A DNA stretch of 64,000 nt from Tetrapyrgos nigripes (lineage: Eukaryota > Basidiomycota > Agaricomycetes > Agaricales > Campanellaceae), in contig JAACJM010000036.1 of assembly GCA_013368315.1 (NCBI GenBank), forward strand, positions 1-64,000, in the 5' to 3' direction. Positions 52,355-64,000 of the stretch are shown in pieces. Within the stretch, counting starts at the first letter, position 1. The number at the start of each line of letters is the position of its first letter. Under the pieces are notes generated by a model. It was not told the DNA's origin, made no database searches, and worked only from the letters and a program-made list of their open reading frames with translations. The translations under genes were made by a program, and so were the position numbers.

Positions 52355-54305
52355 ATGCCTTTGCTGCCCTCTTTGCCCAACGAGCTCCTTGAAGAGGTTG
52401 TACGATATGTAAGTATTGGCAAGTAATCAAACTGGAACTAACCAGACTATCGAATAGGTTGAGCGTTTGAAAGACAGAAAGAGTCTCCGAAGGACGTGCT
52501 CAAGGCTAGCACTCTTTTTGCGGCCTCATGTCCTCCAAGAAGTCACTCTCAACATCTACAAAGGCAATATAGAACCTGGAATCGACCTGCTCAAAGTGCT
52601 CGCGACCCCGAAGAATATCTACTCGCCGCTTATCCGCACACTCTATATCGATTCGCTTTCGCCTTCTCACCATCCTAGTTGTAAACGAGATGCGCTGTAT
52701 GGGGAACGGGATCCTGATGACTGCAAGCACTTTGGTGTCAGAAAAAAGGGTGCAGAAGAACAAATGCTTGCTCTTCTGAAGCCGGCCCTGGGATCTCTAG
52801 AGTATCTGAAGGCTATTAGGCGCGTCCAATCTGCCCTTTCCGTTGTCTAGCGTCATTCTGACTATTTTCTCCACTCCAGACTGTGTTGGGTGTACAAAGA
52901 TTCCCGAGAAGCCTTAACGACAATAATGCAATCATTCTCCGAGTCGACTCTTCAACGTGTGGAAGAGTTCACGTTTTACTATGACCCTTTGCCATATACT
53001 ACAAGTCCTTTCTTCGAAATGATTCCTCCCCTTCCAGCCTTTTCAAATCTCAGCGTTCTAGTCATCCGGCCTCCTTTGGTTAGACAGTGGCAAGACTTCC
53101 ATGGTGTTCTGCTACTCCATCTCTTATCTCGTCAAAAGTCTCTTTCAGCTGTACATCTTGATACATGTCTCCACGATGATGCTCTAACCAATAACGCCTT
53201 GGAAGAACTGGCATCGCATTCTCACATCACTCACCTCAGTCTGGGGAGCTGGGTTAAGGGGCCTACCGAAATCCTGTCCGAGTTCCCCCACCTCAGGTCT
53301 CTTGAAATGCATTGCCCTGAAGAACGAGGTCTGCTCTTCCTTGGCCTTACGGCGAAGGGAATTTACCTTCGTAGTCTGACATGGTTTAATCCTGTGTATG
53401 GTCGACATGTTTTGGATCATCTATTGGACTATATCGAGGGGTATTCTGGACTAGAGGTCCTATCTCTCAGAGGCTATATTCTGGAGTCTTTTGCAAACGA
53501 CAATATAGATCGCTTTTATCGGAGGATATTACCGTTACATTGTGATACCCTCTCCCACTTGGCTATTGAACCGGAAATTGGATTTCCATGGTGTAACGGG
53601 CCCTTTGAGCTGGACAACCTCGATGCCATCGGCAGATGCCAGAATCTTCGATATTTATCTCTGAGGGTAAATGGTTATAGAACACTTCAAACAAGTTCCT
53701 CAGACTCGTCTGTCGCATTGTCCAGTGTAAATCGGTTTTGTTGAGTGCGTTTTAGTGGGTCTGACTGCATCTTTTTTTTTTTTCATTCTAGATCAGTCAT
53801 CAGGCAGTGGTAGCAAGGGTGCCCAATCCAGTTGTAAGCATCATCATCGTGACGACAGTGCTATGCTTGAGTGTTCTGCTGACTACCACGTCAATAGCAT
53901 CTGCTGCTCATGATGGTCTCTTCAAAGCTGCCGGAATTACAGGCCCTCCACATAGATTCAGCATGCACTCACCGCTCTTGCGGGCGTAGTCCTCCCTACA
54001 GAAACGCCCTTCGCCGATGTGTCAGTGTGCCTCATTGTGATTTACGAGGGTGCATACGGTCTTCAATTCTGGATCCTCTACAGGAGGAGGAACTTGAAGA
54101 AGTCCCCTATAATCCTGAAGTGCTGAGATGGGTAAGGATATATGTCGGAGGGGAAAGGTTGGCACTGGATGGTGTAGTAGGGCTAGAAGACCACTTGGAT
54201 GGCGAACCCGTTCGCAACACAAAGTCAGCGGCGCCGGGTCTACTACGCTCACTTTTCAAGACGATGAAAAGGAAGTTTACTTGGAGGAAGAAATGGGTAA
54301 CGTGA
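52355..54305 (+). CDS. F-box/LRR protein, tandem paralogue 1
   Basis: Five exons: 52355-52408, 52458-52819, 52880-53666, 53792-53833 and 53898-54305, 550 residues. The F-box spans the first intron (LPNELLEEVVRY / VERLKDRKSLRRTCSRLALF). LRR-type segments follow (LSAVHLDTCLHD, ITHLSLGSWVKG, LRSLEMHCPEE, LEVLSLRGYI). Intron 2 would use a GC donor (AG|gcgcgt), where the paralogue at 54491 has AG|gtgcgt. With it the frame stays open and aligns codon by codon with the paralogue. Likely an SCF substrate adaptor (family knowledge). Confidence 0.85.
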
Positions 54306-54490
54306 TTTGTTGTGATACTTGCCCTGAGTCTCAGTCTCAGTAGCCTGACTTACTGTGTTACTTTCTGTTTATTGCGTTGTCAGCATACATATACATACCT
54401 AGTCATATACGCGAAGAGATGTTTTGATTCCATATATGGAAAGTTCATCTAAAGCCTGACCTCCATCTCACAAGGCTCGTTGTCGTCGCC

Positions 54491-56340
54491 ATGCTCGCTC
54501 TACCCAATGAGCTGCTCGAAGAAATTTTACACCATGTAATTATTGGCATTAAACTGGAAACAACGCGTCATTTACAGTGTTTACCAGGTTGAGCGGCTGC
54601 AAGATAGGAAGAATCTGAGGAGAACGTGCTCGAGGCTAGCACTTGTCTTGCGGCCTTACGTTCTCAAAGAAGTCACTCTGAACATCTACAAAGGCAATGC
54701 AGAATCTGGAATGAACTTGCTCGGAGCACTGGCGGCACCGAAAAACGTCTATTCGCCGTGTGTCCGAACACTTTACATCGACTCTCTGTCGCCCTCTCAC
54801 TATCCTATTGGTTACAAGGGGAAGACCCAAAGTTGGCGCGGCAAAGCAATTTTGGGGCGGACTTTTGGTGGTAATGAGAAGAGCACAAACAGTCACCTGC
54901 GTACCCTTCTGAAACCAGCGCTGGAATCTTTGGAGGGTCTGGAAGCTATCAGGTGCGTGTCTTCTAATACCTTTCAACTTTCTTCCCTAATGATTTAGCT
55001 GGACTTTAGATGGTGCTGGCAAGAAAAAGATTCCCAGTGGTCATTAAAGATAATCATGCAGTCATTCTCCGCCCTTCGAGACGTCAAAGAATTTACTTTT
55101 TACTATGGCCCAATAGTCGACATCACTATCCCCTACCCCGACCTTCCAAATCTCAGGATCTTGTCTATCAGCACTCCTCAGGAAGAACCGATTGGACAGT
55201 GGAACTGGACCCCTAGCCATTCCCTTCTACTAAAGCACCTCTTAAACTGTTCAAGTTCTCTTTCGGCTCTACACCTTGACTCAAGAATGGTCTTTTACGC
55301 CGATTCTCATCTAGGCCATGCCTTGCCAGAAATGTCGCTACATTCCTCCATCACTCATCTGAGTCTCAGTGGTTGGTCCTTACCCATTTTGAGGCCATTC
55401 ACGGCATACGTTTCCAAGCTCCCCAATCTCACATCGCTTCGGATTTTTATGCGGTATCATAGCAGTTCCCCTTTGAAAGACTTCTTCTCTGCTCTCAGTG
55501 CCAATCACATTCACTTGCGACGTCTGGTGTTGGATGGTGAGGTTGACGTGAAGCCTGTACTTGACTACATCGAAGGATACTCTGGGTTGGAAGTTTTGTG
55601 TCTCATCGGAGTGCACTCGCATCCATATGTGGCTGACCGCTTTTATCGGATAATATTGCCGTTACACAATGATACCCTCGTCGAGCTGGATATACAGCCA
55701 CTATTTCAGAGTACATGGTGTTTTGGTACGCACAATGCTGAGGCTATCAGGAGGTGCAGAAAACTTCGGCGTCTTTCTGTGGGGGTGAGCCCGTTTTTCA
55801 CCTTCATCGGATGAGTCCCAATGTTTCTGACTAGATCGTTTCTCTAGGTCAGTAATCAAGTAGAGGGTCAAATGGTACCAGTGCTCAATCCAGTGGTGGG
55901 CTTCTTATGACAGTGCTGCTAGCGTCTCAGTATTTTGCTGACTTCCACATTTGTAGTATCTGCTCCTGAGGATAGTATCTTCATCGTTGCCTGAATTACA
56001 GGCCCTTCACATAGATTCCTGTTACGAATATCGGCTTTTCCACCGTTCTGTCGACGACGGCCCCAGCCCGTGTAACGTTGTGCCTCATTGTGAGGTACGA
56101 AGGCGTATACAGTCTTTAATCATGGATCCGTTATTGGAGCAGCGAGAAATCCCTTATGATCCTGAAGTGCTGAGGTGGGTCAGGATATGTATTGGAGGGG
56201 AAAAGTTGACATTGGATGATGCAATGGGGCTGAATGGTGACCTGGCAGATAGTGATACGCAAATCCACACTACAACGTCAACAAGTCTGCCGTTACTTCT
56301 CAAAGCAGCGACGGGGAGGTTTACTTGGAAGAAGAAATGA
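54491..56340 (+). CDS. F-box/LRR protein, tandem paralogue 2
   Basis: Five exons: 54491-54535, 54588-54952, 55010-55784, 55848-55895 and 55957-56340, 538 residues, same intron positions as paralogue 1. F-box LPNELLEEILHH / VERLQDRKNLRRTCSRLALV. The LRR part includes ITHLSLSGW, LTSLRIFMRY and LEVLCLIGV, and the C-terminus LPELQALHIDS ... PYDPEVLRWVRICIGGEKLT is shared with paralogue 1. All introns are GT-AG. It arose by tandem duplication with its neighbour. Confidence 0.87.
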
Positions 56341-56499
56341 CAGATAGCGTGCTTACTCTGAGTTCCCGTAGCCTGACTTATCATCTCACTTACTGCTTAC
56401 TACATACCATGTTGTATCCTTATACTGAGTCATTCAGAGCAAAAAGTGAGGACACACAGTGTTCCAAATACGGAATGTTTTCGACCGTTTGTTGTCTAA

Positions 56500-56888
56500 G
56501 TTCCCGCAAAGGTGTCGAGCTGCTCGAAAAACTTGTACACCATGTAAGAATTGACAAACACTCATTTCTCTGACATTGCCCTTCTAACCTTCCTTTCTTT
56601 GACAGCACTTATTCCTAGAGACGCTTTCTTCAAAGCTCCTCGGCGAACACGCACTTGACATAGATGCTGCGTATGCTATTGGACATGTGCTCGATGAGTC
56701 CTTTTCTCGTCGGTGCGACGCTGCTGATTGTCGTTTGGCGCGAGACGCAGTACGGTCTTCAATTCTGGATCCTCTGCAGGAGGAGGAACTTGAATCCTGA
56801 AGTGCTGAAGTGGATTAATATATATGTTGGAGGGGAAAAATTGGCATTGGATGGTTCAATGAGACGAGATGGCGGATGCGCAGCCTGA
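56500..56888 (+). pseudogene. F-box/LRR paralogue 3, two remnants
   Basis: Only the end of exon 1 (GVELLEKLVHH with a gtaaga donor, about 56505-56546) and part of the last exon (LDPLQ, then NPEVLKWINIYVGGEKLALD, about 56760-56860) remain, joined without the middle 1.3 kb. This is a third tandem copy that lost its core by deletion. Confidence 0.75.
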
Positions 56889-57111
56889 ACCTGCAAAGTC
56901 AGTGGGTCTACGAGCAGTGCCCAAAAACATTGAAAAGGTTCCTTGCACGCGCGGAGTGTTAAATAAATGCTGCGCACTCTGTTCTGCTCTGATAGTATTT
57001 CGGACAATTTTCGCTACAGACCTAATCGTCAGACACTTCACTACCAGCATCCGTAATAGAACTTGACTTCACGACACAACACAATGTCCATATAGAGTCC
57101 TAGAAGCTAAA

Positions 57112-58245
57112 TCAGAACGAGGGTATACCGTGAGTTATGTTGAAAGTCAATGCTGGGTTTGCAATGATGGGCAGCTGGTTAGGGAAGCTTGCGTTCATCA
57201 GGTCCGCCACCATCCTAAACGGACATTCAGAAGAGTGCTTGGATTAAATATTTCTACCCACCTTCCAAAGACGATAGTTCCGTTGTTGTTGAGATGGGTG
57301 TTATCATCGGGAGTTCTGTTCAACCTGTGAGCTGGGTCCGGGCCAATCGCTTCAACGTAGGTTATAGAGGCAGCATGCAGGTCCAATAGATGTGTGTTTT
57401 GTTGCTAAGATTGCCATATGAGTAATTCTTGAAAAAGAAAAGTCAGAAGTCGGGATGTACCTGAGAAATCAAAATCGTCTGGTCTGCCCACGGACCCAAT
57501 GAGTCGTTGATCGTTCCATCGTTGTTAAAGTCACGCCTGGTAAGAGACGTAACAAGTACCGGTTCCGCCTTCAGGGCTCGAATTTGCTGGACCATCATTG
57601 TCAGGTTTTGACCCATTGACTCTGGCGGGGCAATCTGCGCGATTTGGTTTTCTTAGATTACCGGCGACAGATAAAGGCAGCGACATACCTTCATGTCATT
57701 GTGACCGAACTATAGGTCAGAAAAGATGAGTAAAAAAGAAGACCAGATAGAGGGAACAAGCGAACCTGAATCGTGACAAGCGTACGGCGGCCTTTTGCAA
57801 CTTCTCCCCTGATAGCGGCAACTAGGATGGTATGAGTCGCTACACTTAGCATTCTACGCAGAGCCGACATACGTGAGATGTCCCAGAACCCGTCGGCCAC
57901 AAATGAACCAGTTGTAGCCCCGTTGTGTGCGGTATTGATGCCTGGGAGTTACAACTGGTTAGCTACGATTGACCAGGACACCAGGATGGCTTACAAGGAG
58001 TGCCAGGTGCAAGAGAAGACGGTGTCGACGTTACAGTGGAGCCACAGAAACCATTTCCCCAGCCTCCACTGTTTGGTGTAGTGCTATATGCCGACCCTAG
58101 TCAGCAAGCTTGGAATTGTATGAGATTAGAAACAGTTTGCTTACCCATTTGCGGTGGTACTATCTCCCACCAGAACAAAAGATGTAGGAGCAGTCTGGCA
58201 TAAAGCGGGCAAGACGAGAGAGAGGGCTATTGCGAGTCTGAGCAT
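57112..58245 (-). CDS. Secreted SGNH/GDSL esterase, rhamnogalacturonan acetylesterase-like
   Basis: The start at 58245 gives a signal peptide (MLRLAIALSLVLPALCQTAP) and then the nucleophile block FVLVGDSTTANG. Exon 1 is 58145-58245 and exon 2 starts at 58083 (TTPNSGGWGNGFCGST). Later exons carry HNGATTGSFVADGFWD, GRRTLVTIQ / FGHNDMK (oxyanion Asn block), APPESMGQNLTMMVQQIRAL and TPDDNTHLNNNG (catalytic Asp and His), ending RMVADLMNASFPNQL ... TFNITHGIPSF with stop at 57112. Introns are about 45-65 nt. The order of blocks and GDSTTA match carbohydrate esterases of the rhamnogalacturonan acetylesterase type, which remove acetyl groups from pectin outside the cell. Confidence 0.85.
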
Positions 58246-58619
58246 TGTGGGCGAATGATGTAGGAGTCGCCCAGATGGTCAAATTTAAAGGCGACAGTCA
58301 TGATTCGGCCCGCGTAAAACGGTTTTCTGAACCGGGATATGAAGAACGAGCCTGTAAGTCGACGGCGAAAGTCTTTGACCAGCTGCCATAGGCTCATGTG
58401 ATATGCGGTCCGGGAAGTTCTATGCCAGTCATCGATATATTCCCCGCCGTAAGTGTACGTAGTCATGGACAGGCCCGAGTATCCTCCGTTAGACATCATC
58501 TCATGTTGAGCTGACCGCATGACGTGTAGCCAGGAATTGAGAGCATTTGAGAACTGGCCAAGTATAGACGTAACAGAAGCAATGCGACCTTCTGCACTTG
58601 TCGCAGAAATAATGAGCAA
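58227..58619 (-). CDS. Unrecognised ORF upstream of the esterase
   Basis: Open for 130 codons; its stop lies 18 bases inside the esterase start. The sequence (SMTTYTYGGEYIDDWHRTSR, SFFISRFRKPFYAGRIMTVA) looks protein-like, and more coding-like sequence continues to about 58730, suggesting further exons. The overlap with the esterase ATG is unusual for fungal genes, so it may be a decayed gene tail. No family recognised. Confidence 0.28.
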   Translation of the reverse strand: MLIISATSAEGRIASVTSILGQFSNALNSWLHVMRSAQHEMMSNGGYSGLSMTTYTYGGEYIDDWHRTSRTAYHMSLWQLVKDFRRRLTGSFFISRFRKPFYAGRIMTVAFKFDHLGDSYIIRPQCSDSQ

Positions 58620-58729
58620 TCAGTGACAGCGTATGGGCCATAATTATATGGTCTAGGTTTCGGAAGTCGAGTATCGAAAATGGAGGAAATTTTCTTCTGA
58701 AAGGGATACACGCAACTCGCTATCGTCAT

Positions 58730-61700
58730 GAAAAATAGGTTCGGAGTCTAGTTAGGTTAGTGCAACCAATCGAGAGGAAAAACAAATGCTCTCACAGTTC
58801 AGATCCCAGATCAACACTTCTGACATCTCTACGCGAGCGCCGAGGCTCAACAACAATCTCTGGAGAATAAGTACAGGAGCTCCTTGTGTGACATCAGTAA
58901 CGCGTCTGCCAGAGTGATGTCAGACCAAGAACCAACAAACGTAGCATCAGATACGCACTACAGTCAGTAATGGGTTATACCAGCGTAAGAGATGAAAATT
59001 CTCATTTTCTGTGCTGAAGTCGAGCCAGAGTTAGAAGACAGACCGGATGCCATGACCCATTGACGCTCAAGGCTTCTCAAAACAAATGACAACCAGAACT
59101 TTGCAGGGAGAAAATTCCAATGCTACGGCCATATCTTTACAGCCAAATCGAAAACCGAGAAACCGAGAATTTGCTGTGCCAGTTGATCAGGACGACACCA
59201 GCTCAATTACTATCCACATACCATGTCTACAAGCTGTCATACTGCATCAAGATAGTAGGAGTGACTGGCAAAATCCGTATACAGGACAGGAAGGGTAGGA
59301 AGGGGTGTAACCTCGGGCCAAACCGAGCGGGTCAATATGGTGGTCAGTGGGCAACACGTTTTCTTTCCAAATATGGAAATTTGACTCCTCGGTGTTCGAT
59401 TTCAAGCTATCGCGTTTAACTGCTCGGTCGTCCTGTATCCCTGGCTCTCTTCGGTGGGAGTTGCGCTTCTTATCTCATACTTTGCATCTGCTAGAGCTAA
59501 AAGGCTGTGACTTCGTCAACTCGACTACTTACACTGGTCTCCATAGCAAAGTCTCGGACAGGCTCTGAATCGGACAAGACTTGGAGTATACTGCGTGGAA
59601 ACACTGGATCTTGTTTTTGCCCATCATCCGTCTTTTAACAGCCCATGACAGTCTCAATACTGGCTTCTGATTGAACTGTTGATCACGTTTCCAAAGCACC
59701 GTAATGAACGGTCAAAAGCTGTTGGCATTCAACTCAACTACAAGGTTGACTCAGGATCACGAATCCGCTTTCCACCGGCTTGGCGCTAAACCAGCTTCGT
59801 TTTTCGGAATGACGATCTTCAACTCTGTGGCGCTGCTGTGCATACCTCAAGCTGATTGCACAAATGCAGATCGAGATCGGTCCTTAGCTGGGGAAAGCTC
59901 AGCATGCTACTCTTCTCTTATCCAAGTTTAGAGTCACAAATACTACAGAACCAGTCTTCGCAAGTCTCTGCACTAGCATACCAGTGAGCGTATTTACATT
60001 GCTTCGGATTAATGCGAGTACTAATTTATCGTAGCTATTCGAGAGCGACGGTTGGACAAATGGGCGCGGTAAGTTATGTCCAGAGTATACCTCAAAAGCA
60101 GCCTGATTGATAACTGCCTTGCTTCATCTGGATATAGTTTTGGACCCGGAAATCCTTCATAGGGTGTGCATGGTTCACGTATTCTAGCAGACCATCCTTC
60201 TACTGGTGCCTCCAAAATCCTACGAAGCATCCTCTCTCTTCATTGACGAAGAGTACTTTATATGGAGAGCCTCTGGCTCAGGAGTCTGAGATTCTACGTC
60301 GACACAACGATAGTCCAAGGGAATATCTCGAGACGAATTCGGTTCCGCCGCGGAGGACGCAGTGATCCGGAGACGACGCTCCAGTGCTCGAGTCCCGAAG
60401 TAACATGTCGATGACAAAATGATCATGAATAGTAGCACGAATAATACTTTGAGGTATGATTGTGTGCTACAGGTCAGAGTGAACTTACTGGCAAGAACAA
60501 AGGTGAGACGTACGGACTATGACGAGCTGGTTAAGGACTTGATCATATTTGGACAGATTGGACGTCGTTCGGGAGACAAGTGAGTGAAACGAGGCGGAAA
60601 GATGAGGCATTTGGGACTGAAAGTAAGTGATACAGTATCATCCAACAGCGCTGGTATCCGGGTCGCATTGAAACTCAGTCGAAAGGTCTCTTATAGAGCA
60701 CACTACAAGCTCCGACATCAAGGCGAGGTATTGACTGAATTCGGCTTGACTCAGAAATAAGGTTGATACTTGTACCATTGCTTTGTATTTGTCAAATTGA
60801 TTATTTTTGACTCGTTAACCCCTGTCGGGTGTAGTATGTTGTTTAACAGCTTTCTCCCAAATTTGGGATGGAAGTACTTGATGTCAGTAAGCTGAATTCA
60901 TTCACCTTCAGTCCAGAAGATTCTAATCAGAACGAGAGAAATGATAGTACCATGGTCCCCGCACTTACGTTGACTCACATAGGCGCCCTCCCCCCATGGC
61001 AGAAAAGGCGCGAAAGGACGGTCCCCCCGATCAAGGTGCGCAATAAGCGCTTCCGGCGAGTTTTGCTTAACAGGTTAACTACTCTCTGACTCCAGGCACG
61101 CTGAGTACAGCACTGTTTTAAGACTGTGGAGAGATGACTCACCAAAGAAGAGATTTGCATCATTGTGAGGAAGGAACTCCAGGAGAGCAACCTTTCAATT
61201 GGATAGGATAGACCGGCGAAGTTTCGGACGCATGAGGCCTTTCTCGATGATGAGCTACAGCTATTTGCATTCATTTTGACTACTGGGGATGAAGCGCCCC
61301 GCGCCTCACTTGAAGCCTTTCATGATCGTTGATCTATAGAAGCATCCATGGGATCAGGAATAGTATCCGTCTTCGAGGTATTGGAGGCGTCTAATGCGCA
61401 GCCCCATTAACGTTCATATCCAAGGATAGGTAAATGAGACTAAAAATTACTTTTGTTGAGCAGAGCCACAGAGTGCAGATATAGCAAGAGTAGTAGGTCG
61501 TAGCTAGGTATCATAGTAGTACAAGAACCTTGATAGTACATTTTGGCATCATATGCGTGATTGGGTATCTGGATTTGAGGGTAGCACTGGCAGAGACAAA
61601 GATGGCACAGTAAGGTCTGTTCATAACGCGTCAGTGATCGAAAAGTCGCAAAGAGTTGCCTGGAACATCCTTACAAAGTGACCCTGTACATCCGTCCTTT

Positions 61701-61840
61701 GGCGTTTCCTGGTCTTTTCGTGGAGGTCGTTCTTGACATCTAGGCTTCAGGGCTGGGCTAGGTACATTTAACGTTGAGCCCGTAGAGCCATAAGATCGCA
61801 AAGAACTGATCTCGCTATTGAGGTTTGCTTCGAGGCGGTT
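58730..61840. other. Gene-poor stretch
   Basis: No coherent gene model. One minus-strand ORF (60220-60438) reads a possible membrane helix (VLLFMIILSSTCYFGTRALE) followed by a short polar tail, and 60021-60230 is weakly protein-like. Neither can be joined convincingly. Confidence 0.45.
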
Positions 61841-61870
61841 ATATCAGTCTACTTATCGATGCATGAAGTA

Positions 61871-62260
61871 CAATTTAACTTACTTCGTCGTAGTAGCCTT
61901 TCATACTCTCTTAATCTGAGATACATCCACCTATCCAATAGAGCTAGGGCATAGAACACGAGCATGAAGAACACCACGATCAGTGCGCCTGCGATCACGG
62001 AGCATTGCGACAATGAGCTTGCAGTTCGGAAGACTGGCAAATTTTAGCAGAAGTTACTTACACTTGGTAGAGTTGCATTGAGGCCCGAAAGTTTCTTCTA
62101 TACCCGCTCCATTGGCAGTCTCTTCGCTTGCGGTATGTGTAAACGGGATAAACATCGTAGCGGGGAATGAGAGAATGGGTCCTGGAGCTTTCGAAGTCGA
62201 CGATTGCGTTATATATTAGCGTTAGCCTGATCGTACAGCTTTGGATATGCTTCCGCATTG
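61871..62260 (-). CDS. Possible single-pass membrane protein fragment
   Basis: Two plausible minus-strand exons. An outer segment rich in Thr/Ala/Gly ends ETFGPQCNSTK (about 62065-62200). An exon with a strong membrane helix (CSVIAGALIVVFFMLVFYAL) and a basic inner stretch (RLREYERLLRRS) follows, ending at a gtaagt donor near 61880. No start or full model is found and no family is recognised. Confidence 0.3.
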
Positions 62261-63585
62261 CTTGGCTTGAATCATACGTAGGTCAAGGAGCAACCAGAGC
62301 TGTTGAAACGAAACTGAAAGCTGTTGCAAGGACTTGGGACGCCGCCTCGGATCCGATTGCCAAGTGGGGTCAGCTGCAGGAAACTCGAGGCGGTTCGAAA
62401 TATCGACTAGTAAGCCGAGTAGCAGAGCCGAGACGTGAGCATTTCTAGATTCCTCTGACCAACGTACCCTCTCAGAGTATATTCCAGACAGGTTTGCTAG
62501 CAGTGAATACAGGCGGCTTCTGACCGCTGAGCATCATAAATTATCATAAGGCAGGCTGCGGTAGCGTGTCCTAATTACGTACATAAGGGCCTCAGCCAAA
62601 TACTGCCACATAGACTGAACCTTAATTTTGGCTGTACAGTCATCGGAGGAGGAGTCTATTACCCGGGCTAGGACCAAGAGCTGAAGCGCTGATACGCCGG
62701 GGGTCCGGGAAGCATCCCGATGTAGGTCTGAGTACATCATCGTTCCCGGGATGATAGGACCTCGAGCAAGACGAGCTGGCGGTTCATAGGTCCGTCGTCG
62801 ATCCGCCCAAAATTCTACCACCGCTGAGGATACAGGCAAGTTTACCGATGGTACTACCATATGAAAAACGGTTGGTCTACATACTCGTTCCACTGACACT
62901 GTAGAGCATAAACCAGGTAGCGTAGGGCAAGTTTAGCATGTCGGTAAGCCATTGGTGTAATCCCTGTTTCCAAAAATTTTACGACCACATTTGTAAAGTT
63001 CTACGCTCATCTGAACGTGCTCCGCTTAACCAGGGTAACAGTCATAGACATTCGCACACACTGAGGGCAGACGAGGCACCAAAAGCGCCGTCATCAGCAA
63101 AGCTTAAGGCAGTTTCGCGGGACAATGTCCAGTGATGGTAATGGAGTACTGCAGATTTATTAATTGAAGTGTATGTACACAATGAAGCTACTACCAAGCA
63201 CAAGTCAAGCTTATTCTGCACAGGCTTGCGTGACGTCTGCTCGTAAGTGAGTCAGAATGGTCTCGCAGCGGTGGAATAGCGGACAGGCTGGAGGGGCATT
63301 GTGCGTGGGAAAAGTATTGTGGGCGCGGAAAATGAGGAGAGTGGTGAGCTCGCCGTTGTCAGCGACATCGGCGAGCAAATATCACATTGGTGTCCACCGA
63401 AATCGAGAGCTCGATAGGAGTGCACCAGAAGATTTCGTAAACGAAAATTCGGTTGGATAGCGGAAGAACTGAGCTGGATGCTGCAGTTTTACTTTGGATG
63501 ACATTCCAAGATGATGGAAGTTTGGATCGGAACAAGAGCTGCCAGTAGTCTTATAAAATAATACAATCAAGGTACAGTACAAGGC
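62261..63585. other. Weakly coding stretch
   Basis: The minus-strand ORF 62534-62899 contains protein-like text (VVEFWADRRRTYEPPARLAR, GPIIPGTMMYSDLHRDASRT) ending at a possible gtaata donor, perhaps a single exon of an unknown gene. Nothing else is supported. Confidence 0.3.
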
Positions 63586-64000
63586 TCAGACTCGGTGACC
63601 TCTGAAAAATCTCCCAATCCTGTTCTGCATTGCACGTAAAGGTCCACAGAGATGGACGGAACGCTTGCTTTGCCGCGACTTTGGCGTCTCTGGCCGCATT
63701 CCGTCAAATGACTGCGAATTATAGAACGGATTCCGTGACGAATACGATGGTGGAGGTTGCTGAAAATGTAGGGAACTGGGGCTATCAGATCTGTGCGCTT
63801 CCCATGACAGCCCATAGTCCATCGAGGGGAAAGAGTGCTCATAACTCTCATAATGCTGTGTCCACGGCGACACTGACGGATTAAATATTCTCCGTAAGTG
63901 CTATGTCTTGAGTAGATCAGGCAAATACTCACCTAGCCCATTGAAGGAGTTCGAGTTATTGGAATATGTATTGTTGCTGTTATGTAGATTGGAATTAACG
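63586..64000 (-). CDS. 3' end of an unknown gene, cut by the window edge
   Basis: Two exons in phase: 63933-64000 (Asn/Ser-rich, HNSNNTYSNNSNSFNGL) and 63586-63872 (SPWTQHYESYEHSFPSMDYG, QPPPSYSSRNPFYNSQSFDG, ending RAMQNRIGRFFRGHRV). The 60-nt intron is GTGAGT...GTCAG. The polar, Tyr/Ser/Pro-rich tail with a basic end could be a cytoplasmic tail, but nothing identifies the protein. Confidence 0.55.

Overview
The window looks like nuclear DNA of a filamentous basidiomycete, most likely an agaricomycete mushroom. Host genes are cut by many short GT-AG introns of about 50-60 nt. They include a NOT2 subunit of CCR4-NOT, F-box/LRR paralogues, intradiol-type dioxygenases and an SGNH hydrolase, and tRNA-Glu genes carry 20-nt introns. 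The left half is packed with LTR retrotransposons. No bacterial or organellar features were seen.

Left half, 1-28 kb, is a retrotransposon nest. A decayed Ty3/gypsy chromovirus A enters from the left edge and ends in an LTR at 3553. A complete Ty1/copia element (5636-12638, identical 5-bp target duplications, two 351-bp LTRs) sits inside a minus-strand spliced gene. Gypsy element B (13219-19420, minus) has lost RNase H and the integrase core but keeps, antisense between pol and the 3' LTR, an apparently intact three-exon gene for a coiled-coil protein with a Zn2Cys6-like cluster. Beyond it lie an inverted LTR of the same family, a solo LTR of family A nested in that LTR with its own target duplication, and gypsy element C (about 20400-27866, minus), which is nearly intact apart from two in-frame TGA codons in pol.

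The most unusual signal here is a small cysteine/histidine module with eight evenly spaced potential zinc ligands. It is encoded by a third ORF downstream of pol in gypsy A and C, and again, in an alternative frame, inside the gag-pol linker of the copia element.

Middle, 28-49 kb: a TA-flanked inverted-repeat DNA transposon and a small MITE; an unrecognised multi-exon gene; NOT2; and a dispersed family made of a secreted intradiol dioxygenase gene plus an intron-containing tRNA-Glu gene. The family is present as one plus-strand gene, one broken plus-strand copy and one minus-strand gene, the last two forming a large inverted repeat around a single-pass membrane protein gene. An F-box gene lies between the first two copies.

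Right, 49-64 kb: a damaged F-box/LRR gene, a MITE, two tandem intact F-box/LRR paralogues plus a third broken copy, a GDSL/SGNH esterase resembling rhamnogalacturonan acetylesterase, a long gene-poor stretch with a few weak membrane-protein exons, and the 3' end of an unknown gene running off the right edge.
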